A stretch of DNA of 64,000 nt from contig CAWAQJ010000014.1 in assembly GCA_963784175.1 (NCBI GenBank), forward strand, positions 248,001 to 312,000. Direction: 5' to 3'. Under the pieces are notes generated by a model, which saw nothing but the letters and a program-made list of their open reading frames with translations, made no database searches and was not told the DNA's origin. The position numbers and the translations under genes are program-made. The stretch's first letter is position 1. Each line of letters starts with the position of its first letter. Below are positions 23,672 to 32,449 of this stretch, piece after piece. This stretch comes from JAIBJN01 sp963784175. Lineage in GTDB: Bacteria > Actinomycetota > Thermoleophilia > Gaiellales > Gaiellaceae.

Positions 23672-24215
23672 GCGCGAACCCCCACGCGCCGCCGGGGTAC
23701 CCGGTCAGACGCACCCACGGCGTCTTGGTGTTGAAGCAGAACTGGAAGCACTGTTGAAACTTGCCCTGCGTCCGGACCCGGTACATCGCCCGGCCCGCTC
23801 CGCCGTCGATGTCGAGGCTCGTGTGCCCCTTGAAGTCCCAGCCGGAGAACTGGAGGCAGCACTCGGCGGCCCGCCAGAACGTCGGCGAAGCCGGGTTCGT
23901 CGTCCTCACGATCAGGGAGCTCCCGACCTCCCAGCACCACCGGATCGTCAGGATGTACTTCCAGTAGAAGTAGCCGAACAGCGGGTGCTTGAGACCGTGC
24001 CACCCGTGCACCTTCCGGCACCTGACGGCCGCGCCCGCGACCTCCGTCACCGCGTCGTCCGTGAACTCCGAGACCTGGACGAGCGTCTCGCCGTTCTCCA
24101 GGACGACGGGCTCCTCCGTCGAGACCGTCTCCGCCGAGGCGACGGTCGCCGACGCGAGCATTGACACCGCGACGAGGAGCGTCAGCCCGATCCGCGTCGG
24201 AACAGCGACGTGCAT
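23661..24215 (-). CDS. Secreted Cys- and Trp-rich protein of unknown function
   Basis: 184 residues. ATG 24215 has a strong ribosome-binding site (GGAGGT) and opens a signal peptide (IGLTLLVAVSMLASATVASA). The mature part is rich in Trp, Phe and Tyr with many Cys (VRCRKV, RWCW, ECCLQF, QQCFQFCF), implying several disulfides, and contains KVHGWHGLKHPLFGYFYWKY. Such a layout suits a small stable extracellular protein. No known family is recognised. The next ORF, a 40-residue membrane protein, overlaps its end. Confidence 0.75.
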   Translation of the reverse strand: MHVAVPTRIGLTLLVAVSMLASATVASAETVSTEEPVVLENGETLVQVSEFTDDAVTEVAGAAVRCRKVHGWHGLKHPLFGYFYWKYILTIRWCWEVGSSLIVRTTNPASPTFWRAAECCLQFSGWDFKGHTSLDIDGGAGRAMYRVRTQGKFQQCFQFCFNTKTPWVRLTGYPGGAWGFAHGN

Positions 24216-24280
24216 AGCGACCTCCTTCTCCAGAACCGAGCCGAGGCCGCGGGCTGCGCCGCTCGAGTTCGCTTTCTTCC

Positions 24281-24310
24281 AGGATAGACAAGTGTTGCCG
24301 CCGCCGACAA
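24281..24310 (-). promoter_or_regulatory. Promoter of the secreted Cys-rich protein gene
   Basis: On the minus strand, -35 TTGTCG (24305-24310) and -10 TATCCT (24281-24286) are 18 nt apart. The predicted 5' UTR of nearly 60 nt carries the GGAGGT ribosome-binding site, so this is a conventional, not a leaderless, gene. Confidence 0.55.
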
Positions 24311-24378
24311 CGGCTCTTTTCGCCATGTCAGCTGAGGCCGGTGACTAAGCTGCGGGCGCGCCGAGGGCGCATGACTCC

Positions 24379-26001
24379 ATGACGATTCGAAAACTCCTCG
24401 TGGCGAACCGCGGCGAGATCGCGGCGCGCGTCTTCCGCACCTGCCGGCGCCTGGGGGTCGAGACGGTGGCCGTCTACGCACCGGACGACGAGGGCGCTTT
24501 TCACACGCGACAGGCGGACGAGGCCGTGTCGGTGCTCTCGTACCTGTACTCGGAGGAGATCGTGCGCGCCGCCAAGCAGTCCGGGGCGGACGCGATCCAC
24601 CCCGGCTACGGCTTTCTGGCCGAGAACGGCGACTTCGCAGAGGCCGTGGACGCGGCGGGGCTCGTGTTCGTCGGCCCCGGTCCAGAGGCGATCCGCTCGG
24701 CCGGCGACAAACTCGAGGCCAAGCGACTCGCCCGCGAGGCCGGCGTCCCCGTGGTCGAATCGGGGAAGCCCGAGGAGGTCGGCTACCCGCTGATCGTCAA
24801 GGCCGCCGCGGGGGGCGGCGGGCGGGGAATGCGCGTCGTACGCTCGCCCGACGAGCTTCAGGAGGCGATGGAGGCGGCCAGCCGCGAGGCAGAGGCCGGA
24901 TTCCGGGACGGACGGGTCTTCTGCGAGCGCTACGTCGAGCGCCCGAGGCATGTCGAGATCCAGGTGCTGGCCGACCGCCACGGCACCGCGATCCACCTCG
25001 GCGAGCGCGACTGCTCGATCCAGCGCCGCCACCAGAAGGTGCTCGAGGAGAGCCCCTCCCCCGCGCTCGACGAGAGCCTGCGTGCCGCCATGGGCGAGGC
25101 CGCCGTCGCCTTCGCGCGCGCCGTCGGGTACGAGAACGCCGGGACCGCCGAGTTCATGCTGGACGGCGAACGCTTCTACTTCCTCGAGCTCAACGCACGG
25201 CTGCAGGTCGAGCATCCCGTCACCGAGCTCGTCACCGGCCTCGACCTCGTCGAGCAGCAGCTGCTCGTCGCCGCCGGCGAGCCCCTGTCGATCGAGCCGC
25301 GCGAGCCCGAAGGCCACGCCGTCGAGGTGCGCCTCTACGCCGAGCACCCGCTGACCTTCCTGCCGCAAGCCGGCCGTCTCGAGCGCCTCGAGCTCCCGGA
25401 CACCGTGCGCGTGGACGCCGGGGTCGAGGCCGGCGACGAGATCCCGGTGGCCTACGACCCGCTGATCGCCAAGCTGATCGCGCACGGCGAGACCCGGGAA
25501 GAGGCTTTCGACGACCTGTCCCGGGCGCTGCGCGCAACACGCGTGTCCGGGACGACGACCAACCTCGGCTTCCTCCGGTGGCTTGTCGACCATCCCGACG
25601 TGCGCGCCGGGCATGCGACGACCGCGTTCCTGGAGGAGCATCCTCCGCTCTCGCCTCCGACCGCGCTGCCCGGCCCCTGGTCGGGCGCCTGGCGGCTCAA
25701 CCGGGACCGGAGCGCGGCGCCGCCCGCCTTCCGCCCCGCCCCCACGGTCGAGCAGTCCTCGCACGCCGCCGACTCCGGCGGGGAACAGAGCGCGATCACC
25801 GCGCCCATGCCCGGCGTCGTCATTCGCGTCCTCGCGGCGGAAGGCGACCGCGTCGAGCCGCGCCAGCCGCTAGTCGTCCTCGAGGCGATGAAGATGGAGA
25901 CGCCGTTGGTCTCGCCCTACGAGGGCGTCGTCCGTCGCGTCCACGTTGCCGAGGGCGACCGCGTCGCGGGCGGCACGCTCCTCGTCGAGCTGGAGGAGTG
26001 A
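24379..26001 (+). CDS. Acyl-CoA carboxylase biotin carboxylase / biotin carrier (alpha) subunit
   Basis: 540 residues. Residues 1 to about 445 are biotin carboxylase: KLLVANRGEIAARVFRTC, HPGYGFLAEN, ATP-grasp GGGGRGMRVV, VEIQVLADRHG, ERDCSIQRRHQK and ELNARLQVEHPVTE (Ala where most have Thr). A Pro-rich linker leads to a C-terminal biotinyl domain (about 465-540) with the biotinylated K505 in EAMKMET. It lacks the long BT domain of PCC/MCC alpha chains, as in many actinobacterial AccA-type subunits. Its partner is the carboxyltransferase at 18667-20229. pdxH follows with a one-base overlap. Confidence 0.93.
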   Translation: MTIRKLLVANRGEIAARVFRTCRRLGVETVAVYAPDDEGAFHTRQADEAVSVLSYLYSEEIVRAAKQSGADAIHPGYGFLAENGDFAEAVDAAGLVFVGPGPEAIRSAGDKLEAKRLAREAGVPVVESGKPEEVGYPLIVKAAAGGGGRGMRVVRSPDELQEAMEAASREAEAGFRDGRVFCERYVERPRHVEIQVLADRHGTAIHLGERDCSIQRRHQKVLEESPSPALDESLRAAMGEAAVAFARAVGYENAGTAEFMLDGERFYFLELNARLQVEHPVTELVTGLDLVEQQLLVAAGEPLSIEPREPEGHAVEVRLYAEHPLTFLPQAGRLERLELPDTVRVDAGVEAGDEIPVAYDPLIAKLIAHGETREEAFDDLSRALRATRVSGTTTNLGFLRWLVDHPDVRAGHATTAFLEEHPPLSPPTALPGPWSGAWRLNRDRSAAPPAFRPAPTVEQSSHAADSGGEQSAITAPMPGVVIRVLAAEGDRVEPRQPLVVLEAMKMETPLVSPYEGVVRRVHVAEGDRVAGGTLLVELEE

Positions 26002-26594
26002 TGGACGCCGCCGACTTCCACCCGGATCCGATGGCGCAGTTCCACCGCTGGCGCGAGGAGGCGGTCGCTGCGGGCGTCGAGATGCCCGAGGCCATGACGC
26101 TCGCGACCGCCGACGCCGAGGGGCGGCCGTCCGCACGCACCGTCCTCCTGAAGTCGGCCGCGGCGGACGGCTTCCGGTTCTTCACGAACACGGAGAGCCG
26201 CAAGGGCCGCGAGCTGGCCGAGAACCCGAACGCCGCGCTCGTCTTCCACTGGCCGCAGGAGCCGCGACGCCAGGTGACGGTCGCCGGGCCGGTCGCGCCG
26301 CTTTCCGGAGAGGAAGCGGAGGCGTACTTCCGCACGCGGCCGCTCGGGAGCCGGCTGGGGGCCTGGGCATCGCGCCAGACGACCGTCATCCCCGACCGGG
26401 AGACGCTCGACCAGGCCTTCGCCGAGGCCGAGTCGACGTACGGCGACGACCCTCCCCTGCCGCCCTGGTGGGGCGGGTATCTCCTGAGTCCTACGCGCTT
26501 GGAGTTCTGGCAGAACTCCCCGAACCGCCTCCACGACCGCTTCCGCTACACGCGCGACGGCGATTCCTGGCGCTTCGAGCGCCTGGCTCCCTAG
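26001..26594 (+). CDS. pdxH: Pyridoxamine 5'-phosphate oxidase
   Basis: 197-residue FMN enzyme oxidising PNP or PMP to PLP. Typical features: MTLATADAEGRPSARTVLLK, FRFFTNTESRKGRELAENP, SRLGAWASRQTTVI and the C-terminal WWGGYLLSPTRLEFWQ and RLHDRFRYTR, which hold the FMN- and PLP-binding Arg/His. ATG 26001 shares a base with the stop of the carboxylase gene, so it is cotranscribed with it. The stop overlaps the convergent hydrolase stop by 3 bp. Confidence 0.95.
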   Translation: MDAADFHPDPMAQFHRWREEAVAAGVEMPEAMTLATADAEGRPSARTVLLKSAAADGFRFFTNTESRKGRELAENPNAALVFHWPQEPRRQVTVAGPVAPLSGEEAEAYFRTRPLGSRLGAWASRQTTVIPDRETLDQAFAEAESTYGDDPPLPPWWGGYLLSPTRLEFWQNSPNRLHDRFRYTRDGDSWRFERLAP

Positions 26595-27391
26595 AGCAGG
26601 AAGCTCCGCACCGCAGCGTTGAACTCCTCGGGCCGCTCTGCGCACGCGAGATGCCCGCAACCCGGGAGCACCACGAGCTGCGACCCGGGGATGCTCGCAT
26701 GAAGCTCCTCGGCGACGTGCAGCGGCGAGCGCGCGTCCAGCTCGCCGTAGAGGAGCAGCGTGGGCACGTCGATACGAGGCAGGACGTCGCGCAGATCGGC
26801 CTTCGCCATGGCACGAAGCATCGTCCGGCTCCCCTCGGGGTGGAGGTCGCCGATGATCGTCAGGATCTCGTCGGCGAGCCCGGGCGGTGCGGCTTCGGTG
26901 ATGAAGCCCGGGATGTAAGCCCTCGTCCATTCATCCGGCGCGCGCTCGAGCTCGCCTTCCGCCCGCGCCAATCGTTCCGAGACGACATCGGGAGGGAGTG
27001 ACCCCGCCCACCCCGCGTAAGCGCCGGTGAGAACAAGCGAGGACGGGACGGCGGGGTGGCGACGATAGAGCTCGAGGGCGAGAGCGCCTCCCCAGGAGAG
27101 GCCGAGGACGTGAGGGCGCTCGATCCCCGCGGCGTCGAGCCAGTCCGCCAGGCAGTCCGCGTAATCGCTCATCCGCCAGCCGGCGGGCGGATCGGCGCTT
27201 TGTCCACAGCCCGGCGTGTCCCACGCCGCGACGGCGAAGTCCCCGCTCAGCCCTTCGAGCTGCCGGCGCCAGTACCGGTGGTCGCCCCAGCCGCCGTGGA
27301 GGAGAACGAGCGGCGGGCCCTCGCCGGCGGTCGCGTAGGCGACCTGCAGCTCTCCGACGCGGACGTCCTGAAAGGCGCATGAACAGGGCAC
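26591..27391 (-). CDS. Alpha/beta-fold hydrolase
   Basis: About 266 residues with the standard hydrolase order: oxyanion region LLHGGWGDHRYWR, nucleophile elbow GLSWGGALA, the acid in LLLYGELDARSPL and the catalytic His in PGCGHLACAERPEEF. It resembles proline-iminopeptidase-like or C-C hydrolases, but the substrate cannot be assigned. The start is uncertain: GTG 27391 is in frame, while a better-looking ATG at 27378-27380 is one frame off, so an indel near the N-terminus is possible. Confidence 0.82.
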   Translation of the reverse strand: MPCSCAFQDVRVGELQVAYATAGEGPPLVLLHGGWGDHRYWRRQLEGLSGDFAVAAWDTPGCGQSADPPAGWRMSDYADCLADWLDAAGIERPHVLGLSWGGALALELYRRHPAVPSSLVLTGAYAGWAGSLPPDVVSERLARAEGELERAPDEWTRAYIPGFITEAAPPGLADEILTIIGDLHPEGSRTMLRAMAKADLRDVLPRIDVPTLLLYGELDARSPLHVAEELHASIPGSQLVVLPGCGHLACAERPEEFNAAVRSFLL

Positions 27392-27472
27392 TCTAGACGC
27401 CTCCAGAGCACGTTTCCGGCCCCGATGCGCGGGTAGGTGAAAAGAGCAGCGAAAACAATCCAAGGAGGCTCG

Positions 27473-28060
27473 ATGGGTACCGAGCTGAATGGCAAGAGAG
27501 TCGCATTCCTGGCCACCGACGGCGTCGAGCAGGTCGAGTTGACCGAGCCGTGGGAGGCCGTCGAGAAGGCCGGCGGCGAGCCCGAGCTGGTCTCGCTCAA
27601 GACCGGCGAGATCCAGGGCTTCAACCACCGCGACAAGGGCGACACGTTCCCGGTGGACAAGACCGTGAAGGACGCCCACGCGAGTGAGTACGACGGTCTC
27701 GTGCTCCCGGGCGGCGTGGTCAATCCCGACGTCCTCCGGATGGACTCGAAGGCGATGGCCTTCGTCGCGTCGTTCTTCGAGCAGGGCAAGCCTGTCGGGG
27801 CGATCTGTCACGGCCCCTGGGCCCTCGTCGAGACCGGCGTGGTCAAGGGCCGCACGGTCACGTCGTGGCCGAGCCTGAAGACGGACATCGAGAACGCCGG
27901 CGGCACGTGGGTCGACGAGGAGATCGTGATCGACCGCGGGCTCTTCACGAGCCGCAACCCGGACGACCTGCCGGCTTTCTGCGAGAAGCTCGTCGAGGAG
28001 ATGGCCGAGGGCAAGCACGCCGAGCAGCGCAAGGCTGCCGAGGAGGCCCTCGCCCGCTAG
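27473..28060 (+). CDS. DJ-1/PfpI-family protein (type 1 glutamine amidotransferase-like)
   Basis: 195 residues. ATG 27473 has an ideal ribosome-binding site, AAGGAGG, at 27462-27468. It contains VAFLATDGVEQVELTEP, the GLVLPGGVVNPD loop and the nucleophile elbow with Cys in GAICHGPWAL, as in PfpI/YraA/DJ-1 stress proteins (glyoxalase, deglycase or protease activities are claimed for the family). The C-terminal tail is charged and helical (EEMAEGKHAEQRKAAEEALA). It converges on the SCP2-domain gene, with stops overlapping by 4 bp. Confidence 0.9.
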   Translation: MGTELNGKRVAFLATDGVEQVELTEPWEAVEKAGGEPELVSLKTGEIQGFNHRDKGDTFPVDKTVKDAHASEYDGLVLPGGVVNPDVLRMDSKAMAFVASFFEQGKPVGAICHGPWALVETGVVKGRTVTSWPSLKTDIENAGGTWVDEEIVIDRGLFTSRNPDDLPAFCEKLVEEMAEGKHAEQRKAAEEALAR

Positions 28061-28377
28061 CCCAGGAGGTCCTTGAGGCGCATCGCGAGGGCCGCGTCGC
28101 CCTCGACGCGGATCTTCCCCATCAGGAAGGCGCCCATCGCGCTCTGCTCTCCGCGCACGATGCGCAGGAAGAGCTTCTCGGGGACCGAGATCACACAGTC
28201 GGCGGCGGCGTCCGTCTCGCTCACCGAGACGGCGCCGTCGTCGACGGCAACCAGCCAGCTCCCCGCCCCGTCGACGTCGAAGCGGTACGTGGCCGTGAGG
28301 CCGCGCGTCCGAGCGGAGCCGTCGGCGGTCCGTGCGGCCAGGCCGTCGAAGAACTCGCGGGCGCTCGACGCGGCCAC
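28057..28377 (-). CDS. SCP2 sterol-carrier-like domain protein
   Basis: 106 residues. The order SWLVAVDDGAVSVSETD, ADCVISVPEKLFLRIVRG, SAMGAFLMGKIRVEGD, MRLKDLL matches the SCP2 fold, which forms a lipid- or acyl-CoA-binding tunnel. The start is GTG 28377, 4 nt after the MFS transporter stop, so they form an operon. It may carry fatty acyl-CoA for the nearby acyl-CoA dehydrogenases; this is inference. Confidence 0.86.
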   Translation of the reverse strand: MAASSAREFFDGLAARTADGSARTRGLTATYRFDVDGAGSWLVAVDDGAVSVSETDAAADCVISVPEKLFLRIVRGEQSAMGAFLMGKIRVEGDAALAMRLKDLLG

Positions 28378-28380
28378 GGC

Positions 28381-29574
28381 CTAGATCGCCGCCGCCGGCG
28401 CAGGCTCGGGCCCCGTTGGACGCCGGTAGCGCGGCGCCGGCAGGAGCAGGGTCAGCGCGATGCAGAGGAGCGGCCCGAGAGCGGTGCACAGGAGCGCGGT
28501 CTCGAGGTCGACAGCGTCGGCCACGGCGCCCAGCGAGAGCGCCGCGATGCCGCCGAGGCCGATTGCGAGCCCGATCGACAGGCCGGACGCGACGCCGACC
28601 CGGCCCGGGAGGTACTCCTGGCTCATCACCAGGCTGACGCTGAACGTCCCGATCACGGCCGCGCCGGCGAAGAAGAGCGCGACGAGCCCGACCCCGGTGT
28701 CCACGAGCACATAGGTCGCGATCAGCGGCGGCGAGATGATGAAGCTGCCGAGGAGCACCTTGCGACGGCCGACCCGGTCGGCGAGCGGGCCGCCGACGAG
28801 CGTGCCGAGGGCCCCGGCGAAGAGGAACAGCGCGAGCACGCGCGTGCCGTACCCGGCACCGTTGCCCCGCGAGATTTCGTACAGCGGGATGAAGGTGAAG
28901 AGGCCCATGTGAGCGAGGCTGCGGAGCCCGACGATGGCGAGGAGCATCAGCGTCCCGCCCCACTGGTCCGAGGCCGCGGCCGCGCGCACCTCGACCTGCG
29001 CCGGCGCGAACGAGGCCAGACGCCGAATCGCGAAGAGCAGCATCGATGCGACGAGGAGCCCCGGGAGCGCGACGAACACCCCTCCGTCGAGGCCGAGGCC
29101 CAGCGTGATGACGAAGAACGAGGCCACGAGCGGGCCGAGCGCAAACCCGATGTTGCCTCCCACCGAGAAGAGCGACATGCCGCTGGCCCGTTTGCTCCCG
29201 CTCACGTAGCTGGCGAACTTCGACCCTTCCGGGTGGTAGGCGGCGACGCCGAGGCCCGACGCGAGCACGCCGACCATCACGAGCGCGTACGTGGGCGCGA
29301 TCGAGGCAAACGCGATCCCGATGCCGGCGAGGGAGACACCGGCCGGCAGGAGCCAGAGGGCCCCGCGCGCGTCCGACCAGAGCCCGAAGGCCGGCTGGAT
29401 GATGGACGAGCTGATCGTCGCGGCGAGGATGAGCGCGCCCACCATGGTGTACGAGAGGTCGAATCTCACCTCGAGGAAGGGAAGGAGCGCCGGCAGCGAC
29501 CCCTGCGCCAGGTCGGTTGCGAGATGGCCGGACGAAAGGGCGGCCATGCCGCGGGAGTCGACGCCGTCCTTCAC
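28381..29574 (-). CDS. MFS transporter, Fsr (fosmidomycin-resistance)-like
   Basis: 397 residues with about 12 hydrophobic segments. GHLATDLAQGSLPALLPFL, QPAFGLWSD, GVAAYHPEGSKFA and FSVGGNIGFALGPL are typical of the Fsr subfamily of major facilitator exporters; HPEG is a hallmark. The loop motif GPLADRVGRRK after helix 7 fits MFS motif A. GTG 29574 is used here; ATG 29547 is the alternative. Substrate unknown; drug-resistance function is not implied by homology alone. The SCP2 gene follows immediately. Confidence 0.87.
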   Translation of the reverse strand: MKDGVDSRGMAALSSGHLATDLAQGSLPALLPFLEVRFDLSYTMVGALILAATISSSIIQPAFGLWSDARGALWLLPAGVSLAGIGIAFASIAPTYALVMVGVLASGLGVAAYHPEGSKFASYVSGSKRASGMSLFSVGGNIGFALGPLVASFFVITLGLGLDGGVFVALPGLLVASMLLFAIRRLASFAPAQVEVRAAAASDQWGGTLMLLAIVGLRSLAHMGLFTFIPLYEISRGNGAGYGTRVLALFLFAGALGTLVGGPLADRVGRRKVLLGSFIISPPLIATYVLVDTGVGLVALFFAGAAVIGTFSVSLVMSQEYLPGRVGVASGLSIGLAIGLGGIAALSLGAVADAVDLETALLCTALGPLLCIALTLLLPAPRYRRPTGPEPAPAAAI

Positions 29575-29636
29575 GCGCCGAACGTTACCCGGGGGACTCC
29601 GCGGCAACGCCTCGCCAACCGCTCCCGGCAAACGAT

Positions 29637-29661
29637 GAAGCCCTCCTAAGTGGAGGGCTTC
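29637..29661. repeat. Perfect 10-bp hairpin between transporter and pepA
   Basis: GAAGCCCTCC (29637-29646) and GGAGGGCTTC (29652-29661) flank a 5-nt loop. There is no U-tract. The AAGCCCTCCTAAG sequence resembles the right edge of the palindromic repeat at 1921-1933 (AAGCCCTCCTTAG), but the rest does not match. Confidence 0.5.
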
Positions 29662-29685
29662 GAGGGGGGAGAGGTAGTCGCCCGC

Positions 29686-29712
29686 GGGGGAGGGTGCGGG
29701 CTGGGGAGAGGG
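29686..29712 (+). promoter_or_regulatory. G-quadruplex-capable tract upstream of pepA
   Basis: Five runs of three or more G (29686-29690, 29692-29694, 29698-29700, 29703-29706, 29710-29712) separated by 1-3 nt on the plus strand. This fits the canonical quadruplex pattern about 105 bp upstream of the pepA start. The remaining gap 29575-29818 shows only the hairpin at 29637 and a -10-like box. Confidence 0.4.
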
Positions 29713-29802
29713 TGGAGCTGCGCTCTGTGGCGCACACTTGATATCGGCCTCGCCGGGCAGGGGATGATCCCTCGAAAGAGGCACGACGAGACCAGGCTCC
29801 GA

Positions 29803-29808
29803 TACCAT
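29803..29808 (+). promoter_or_regulatory. -10 hexamer for pepA
   Basis: TACCAT ends 10 nt before ATG 29819, with no Shine-Dalgarno between. Confidence 0.4.
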
Positions 29809-29818
29809 CCCGCGGCCC

Positions 29819-31315
29819 ATGGAGATCGACGTTGTCGAGGCGCCGCCCGGGGGGGTCGAGGCAGACGTCCTCGTCTTTCCGGTCAACCACCCGGTCACGC
29901 TGACTGAGTCGGCGGAGGGTCTCGACCGCCTGCTCGACGGACGGCTTGCCCGCCTCATCGAGGAAGGCGAGATCCGCGGCAAGCGAGGGTCGGTCGCTCT
30001 CACGCACACGGACGGCCTACTCGGCGCGCGCCGCGTCGGCGCCGTCGGCGTGGGCAAGGACGCACTCGAGCCGGATTCGCTCCGCACGGCCGCCGCCGCC
30101 GTCGCCCGGCGGACGAAGGAGGTCGGCGGCCGGTCGATCGCCTGGCTCGTCGAAGCCAAGGGCGACCTTTCGCCCGCCGAGCAGGCGCGCGCGATCGTGG
30201 AGGGCACGCTCCTGGGCGAGTACGAGAACGGCCGGTGGAAGACGAACGGGGACGACGGCGTCAAGCTCGAGCGCCTCGTCCTCTGCGGCCCCGGGGCGGC
30301 CGCGGGAGCCGACGAGGCGGCGCGAGCGGGCCTGGTCGTGTCCTGGGCAAACCGCTGCCGCGACCTCGTCAACGCTCCGGCCAACGAGCTCACGCCCGAG
30401 CGACTTGCCGCCTGGGCCGAGGAGGCGGCCGCCGGCAACCCAGCGCTCCGCTTCGAGGCCCTGGGCCCCGAGGAGATCCGCGCCGCAGGGATGGGCGCCT
30501 TCTCCGCCGTCAGCCAGGGAAGCGAGAACCCGCCCCGCCTGATCACGCTGACGTACGAGCCGGACTCGCCGGCGAACCCCGATTTCCGCCTCGGCCTCGT
30601 GGGCAAGGCGATCACGTTCGACTCAGGCGGCCTCTCGCTGAAGCCCGCCTACCGCATGGACGAGATGAAGTCGGACATGGGCGGCGGCGCCGCGGCGCTG
30701 ACCGCGACCGCTGCGATCGCCGAGCTCGGTCTGCCGGTGCGCATCCTCACCGTCGTGCCCTCCTGCGAGAACATGCCCGGCGGCCACTCGTTCAGGCCCG
30801 GCGACATCGTCACCTCGATGAGCGGCAAGACGATCGAGATCTCGAACACCGACGCGGAGGGCCGCCTGATCCTGGCCGACGCGCTCTGGTACGCGCGCGA
30901 GTCGGGGGCGACGCACCTCCTCGACCTCGCGACGCTGACCGGCGGCGTCGTGGTCGCCATGGGCGACCTGTACGCGGGGCTGTTCGGCAACGACGACGAG
31001 TGGGTCGCCGAGATCCAGGGCGCTGCGGAGGCGAGCGGCGACCACGCCTGGCGGCTGCCGCTCCACGAGCGGTACGGGCGCTACAACGAATCGCCCTTCG
31101 CCGACCTGAGGAACTCCTCGGACTACCGGCAGGCCTCCCCGATCCTGGCCGCCGCCTTCCTGCAGGAGTTCGCCGGAGAGGGCCCGTGGGCGCACCTCGA
31201 CATCGCCGGCACGTCCTACCTCGAGCGCGGCCGCGGGGACTACTACACGCGGCTCGGCGCCACCGGCTACGGCGTGAGGCTGCTCGCCGAGCTCGCCCGC
31301 CGGCTCACCCTGTAA
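29819..31315 (+). CDS. pepA: Leucyl (M17) aminopeptidase
   Basis: 498-residue cytosolic aminopeptidase with two metal ions, removing N-terminal residues from peptides. The N-terminal macro-like domain covers about 1-170; the catalytic domain has K263 and D268 in VGKAITFDSGG, D286 in MKSDMGGG, and the family signature NTDAEGRL (343-350) with its Asp, Glu and catalytic Arg. The C-terminal RQASPILAAAFLQEF and AHLDIAGTSY are also typical. The acyl-CoA dehydrogenase gene follows with no gap, suggesting one transcript that joins amino-acid release to acyl-CoA breakdown. Confidence 0.95.
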   Translation: MEIDVVEAPPGGVEADVLVFPVNHPVTLTESAEGLDRLLDGRLARLIEEGEIRGKRGSVALTHTDGLLGARRVGAVGVGKDALEPDSLRTAAAAVARRTKEVGGRSIAWLVEAKGDLSPAEQARAIVEGTLLGEYENGRWKTNGDDGVKLERLVLCGPGAAAGADEAARAGLVVSWANRCRDLVNAPANELTPERLAAWAEEAAAGNPALRFEALGPEEIRAAGMGAFSAVSQGSENPPRLITLTYEPDSPANPDFRLGLVGKAITFDSGGLSLKPAYRMDEMKSDMGGGAAALTATAAIAELGLPVRILTVVPSCENMPGGHSFRPGDIVTSMSGKTIEISNTDAEGRLILADALWYARESGATHLLDLATLTGGVVVAMGDLYAGLFGNDDEWVAEIQGAAEASGDHAWRLPLHERYGRYNESPFADLRNSSDYRQASPILAAAFLQEFAGEGPWAHLDIAGTSYLERGRGDYYTRLGATGYGVRLLAELARRLTL

Positions 31316-32449
31316 GTGGACTTCGACCTCTCGGACGAGCACGACCTCCTGCGCCAGACCGTCCGCGCGTTCGCCGAGGAGCGGATCGCGCCGGTCGCCG
31401 AGGAGCTCGACCGCGAGCACCGCTTCCCGTACGAGATCGTCGCGGAGCTGGCCGAGCTCGGGCTCATGGGCATCCCCGTCCCCGAGGAGCACGGGGGCGC
31501 GGGCGGCGACACGCTCTCCTACGCGATCGCGATCGAGGAGCTGACCCGCGTCGACTCGTCGGTGGCGATCACGGTCGCGGCGCACACCTCGCTCGGGACG
31601 ATGCCGATCCTGCTCTACGGGAGCGACGAGCAGAAGGCTGAGTGGCTCCCCGACCTCGCCGCGGGCCGCAAGCTCGCAGCGTTCGGCCTGACGGAGCCGG
31701 GCGCAGGCTCGGACGCGGGCGCGACGCGCACCCATGCGGAGCTGCGCGACGGGTCGTGGGTCGTCAACGGCGCGAAGATCTTCATCACCAACGCCGGCAC
31801 CGACCTGACCGCGTGCGTGACGATCACGGCGCGGACAGGTGAGGACGAGATCTCCAATCTGATCGTCCCGAACGGAACTCCGGGCTACGAGATCTCGGCG
31901 CCGATGCGGAAGATGGGCTGGCGGGCCTCCGACACGCGCGAGCTCTCGTTCCGAGACTGCGAGGTGCCCGAGGGCAACCTGCTCGGGCCGCGCGGCGCGG
32001 GCTTCAAGCAGTTCCTCGAGATCCTCGACGGCGGGCGCATCTCGGTCGCTGCCATGGGCCTCGGCCTCGCGCAGGGCGCCTACGAGCTCGCGCGCTCCTA
32101 CGCGGACGAGCGCGAGCAGTTCGGCAAGCCCGTGGCGAAGTTCCAGGCCATCCAGTTCGCCCTTGCAGACATGGCCACGGAGATCGAGGCCGCGCGCGGG
32201 CTCGTCTACAAGGCTGCGTGGCTGAAGGACCAGGACCGTCCCTTCGCCCAGGAGGCCGCAATGGCGAAGCTCTACACCGGCGAGCTCTCGAAGCGCGTGG
32301 CCGACAAGGCGCTGCAGATCCACGGCGGCTACGGCTTCATGGACGAGTACGCGATCTCGCGCCTCTACCGCGACCAGAAGGTGCTGGAGATCGGAGAGGG
32401 CACGAACGAGGTCCAACGGATGGTGATCGCGCGCCACCTCGGGCTCTAA
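31316..32449 (+). CDS. Acyl-CoA dehydrogenase (short- or branched-chain)
   Basis: 377-residue FAD enzyme. It has FDLSDEHDLLRQTVRAFAEE at the N-terminus, FGLTEPGAGSDAGATRT and KIFITNAGT (FAD and substrate), LGLAQGAYELARSYADERE, FGKPVAKFQ, QIHGGYGFMDEY and the catalytic Glu in LEIGEGTNEVQRM near the C-terminus. Sequence style suits a butyryl-, isovaleryl- or 2-methylbutyryl-CoA dehydrogenase; chain preference is unresolved. GTG 31316 directly abuts the pepA stop. Confidence 0.93.
   Translation: MDFDLSDEHDLLRQTVRAFAEERIAPVAEELDREHRFPYEIVAELAELGLMGIPVPEEHGGAGGDTLSYAIAIEELTRVDSSVAITVAAHTSLGTMPILLYGSDEQKAEWLPDLAAGRKLAAFGLTEPGAGSDAGATRTHAELRDGSWVVNGAKIFITNAGTDLTACVTITARTGEDEISNLIVPNGTPGYEISAPMRKMGWRASDTRELSFRDCEVPEGNLLGPRGAGFKQFLEILDGGRISVAAMGLGLAQGAYELARSYADEREQFGKPVAKFQAIQFALADMATEIEAARGLVYKAAWLKDQDRPFAQEAAMAKLYTGELSKRVADKALQIHGGYGFMDEYAISRLYRDQKVLEIGEGTNEVQRMVIARHLGL

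Noticed and set aside
30623..32437. A 604-codon open frame on the minus strand
   Set aside because: Antisense shadow of pepA and the acyl-CoA dehydrogenase.
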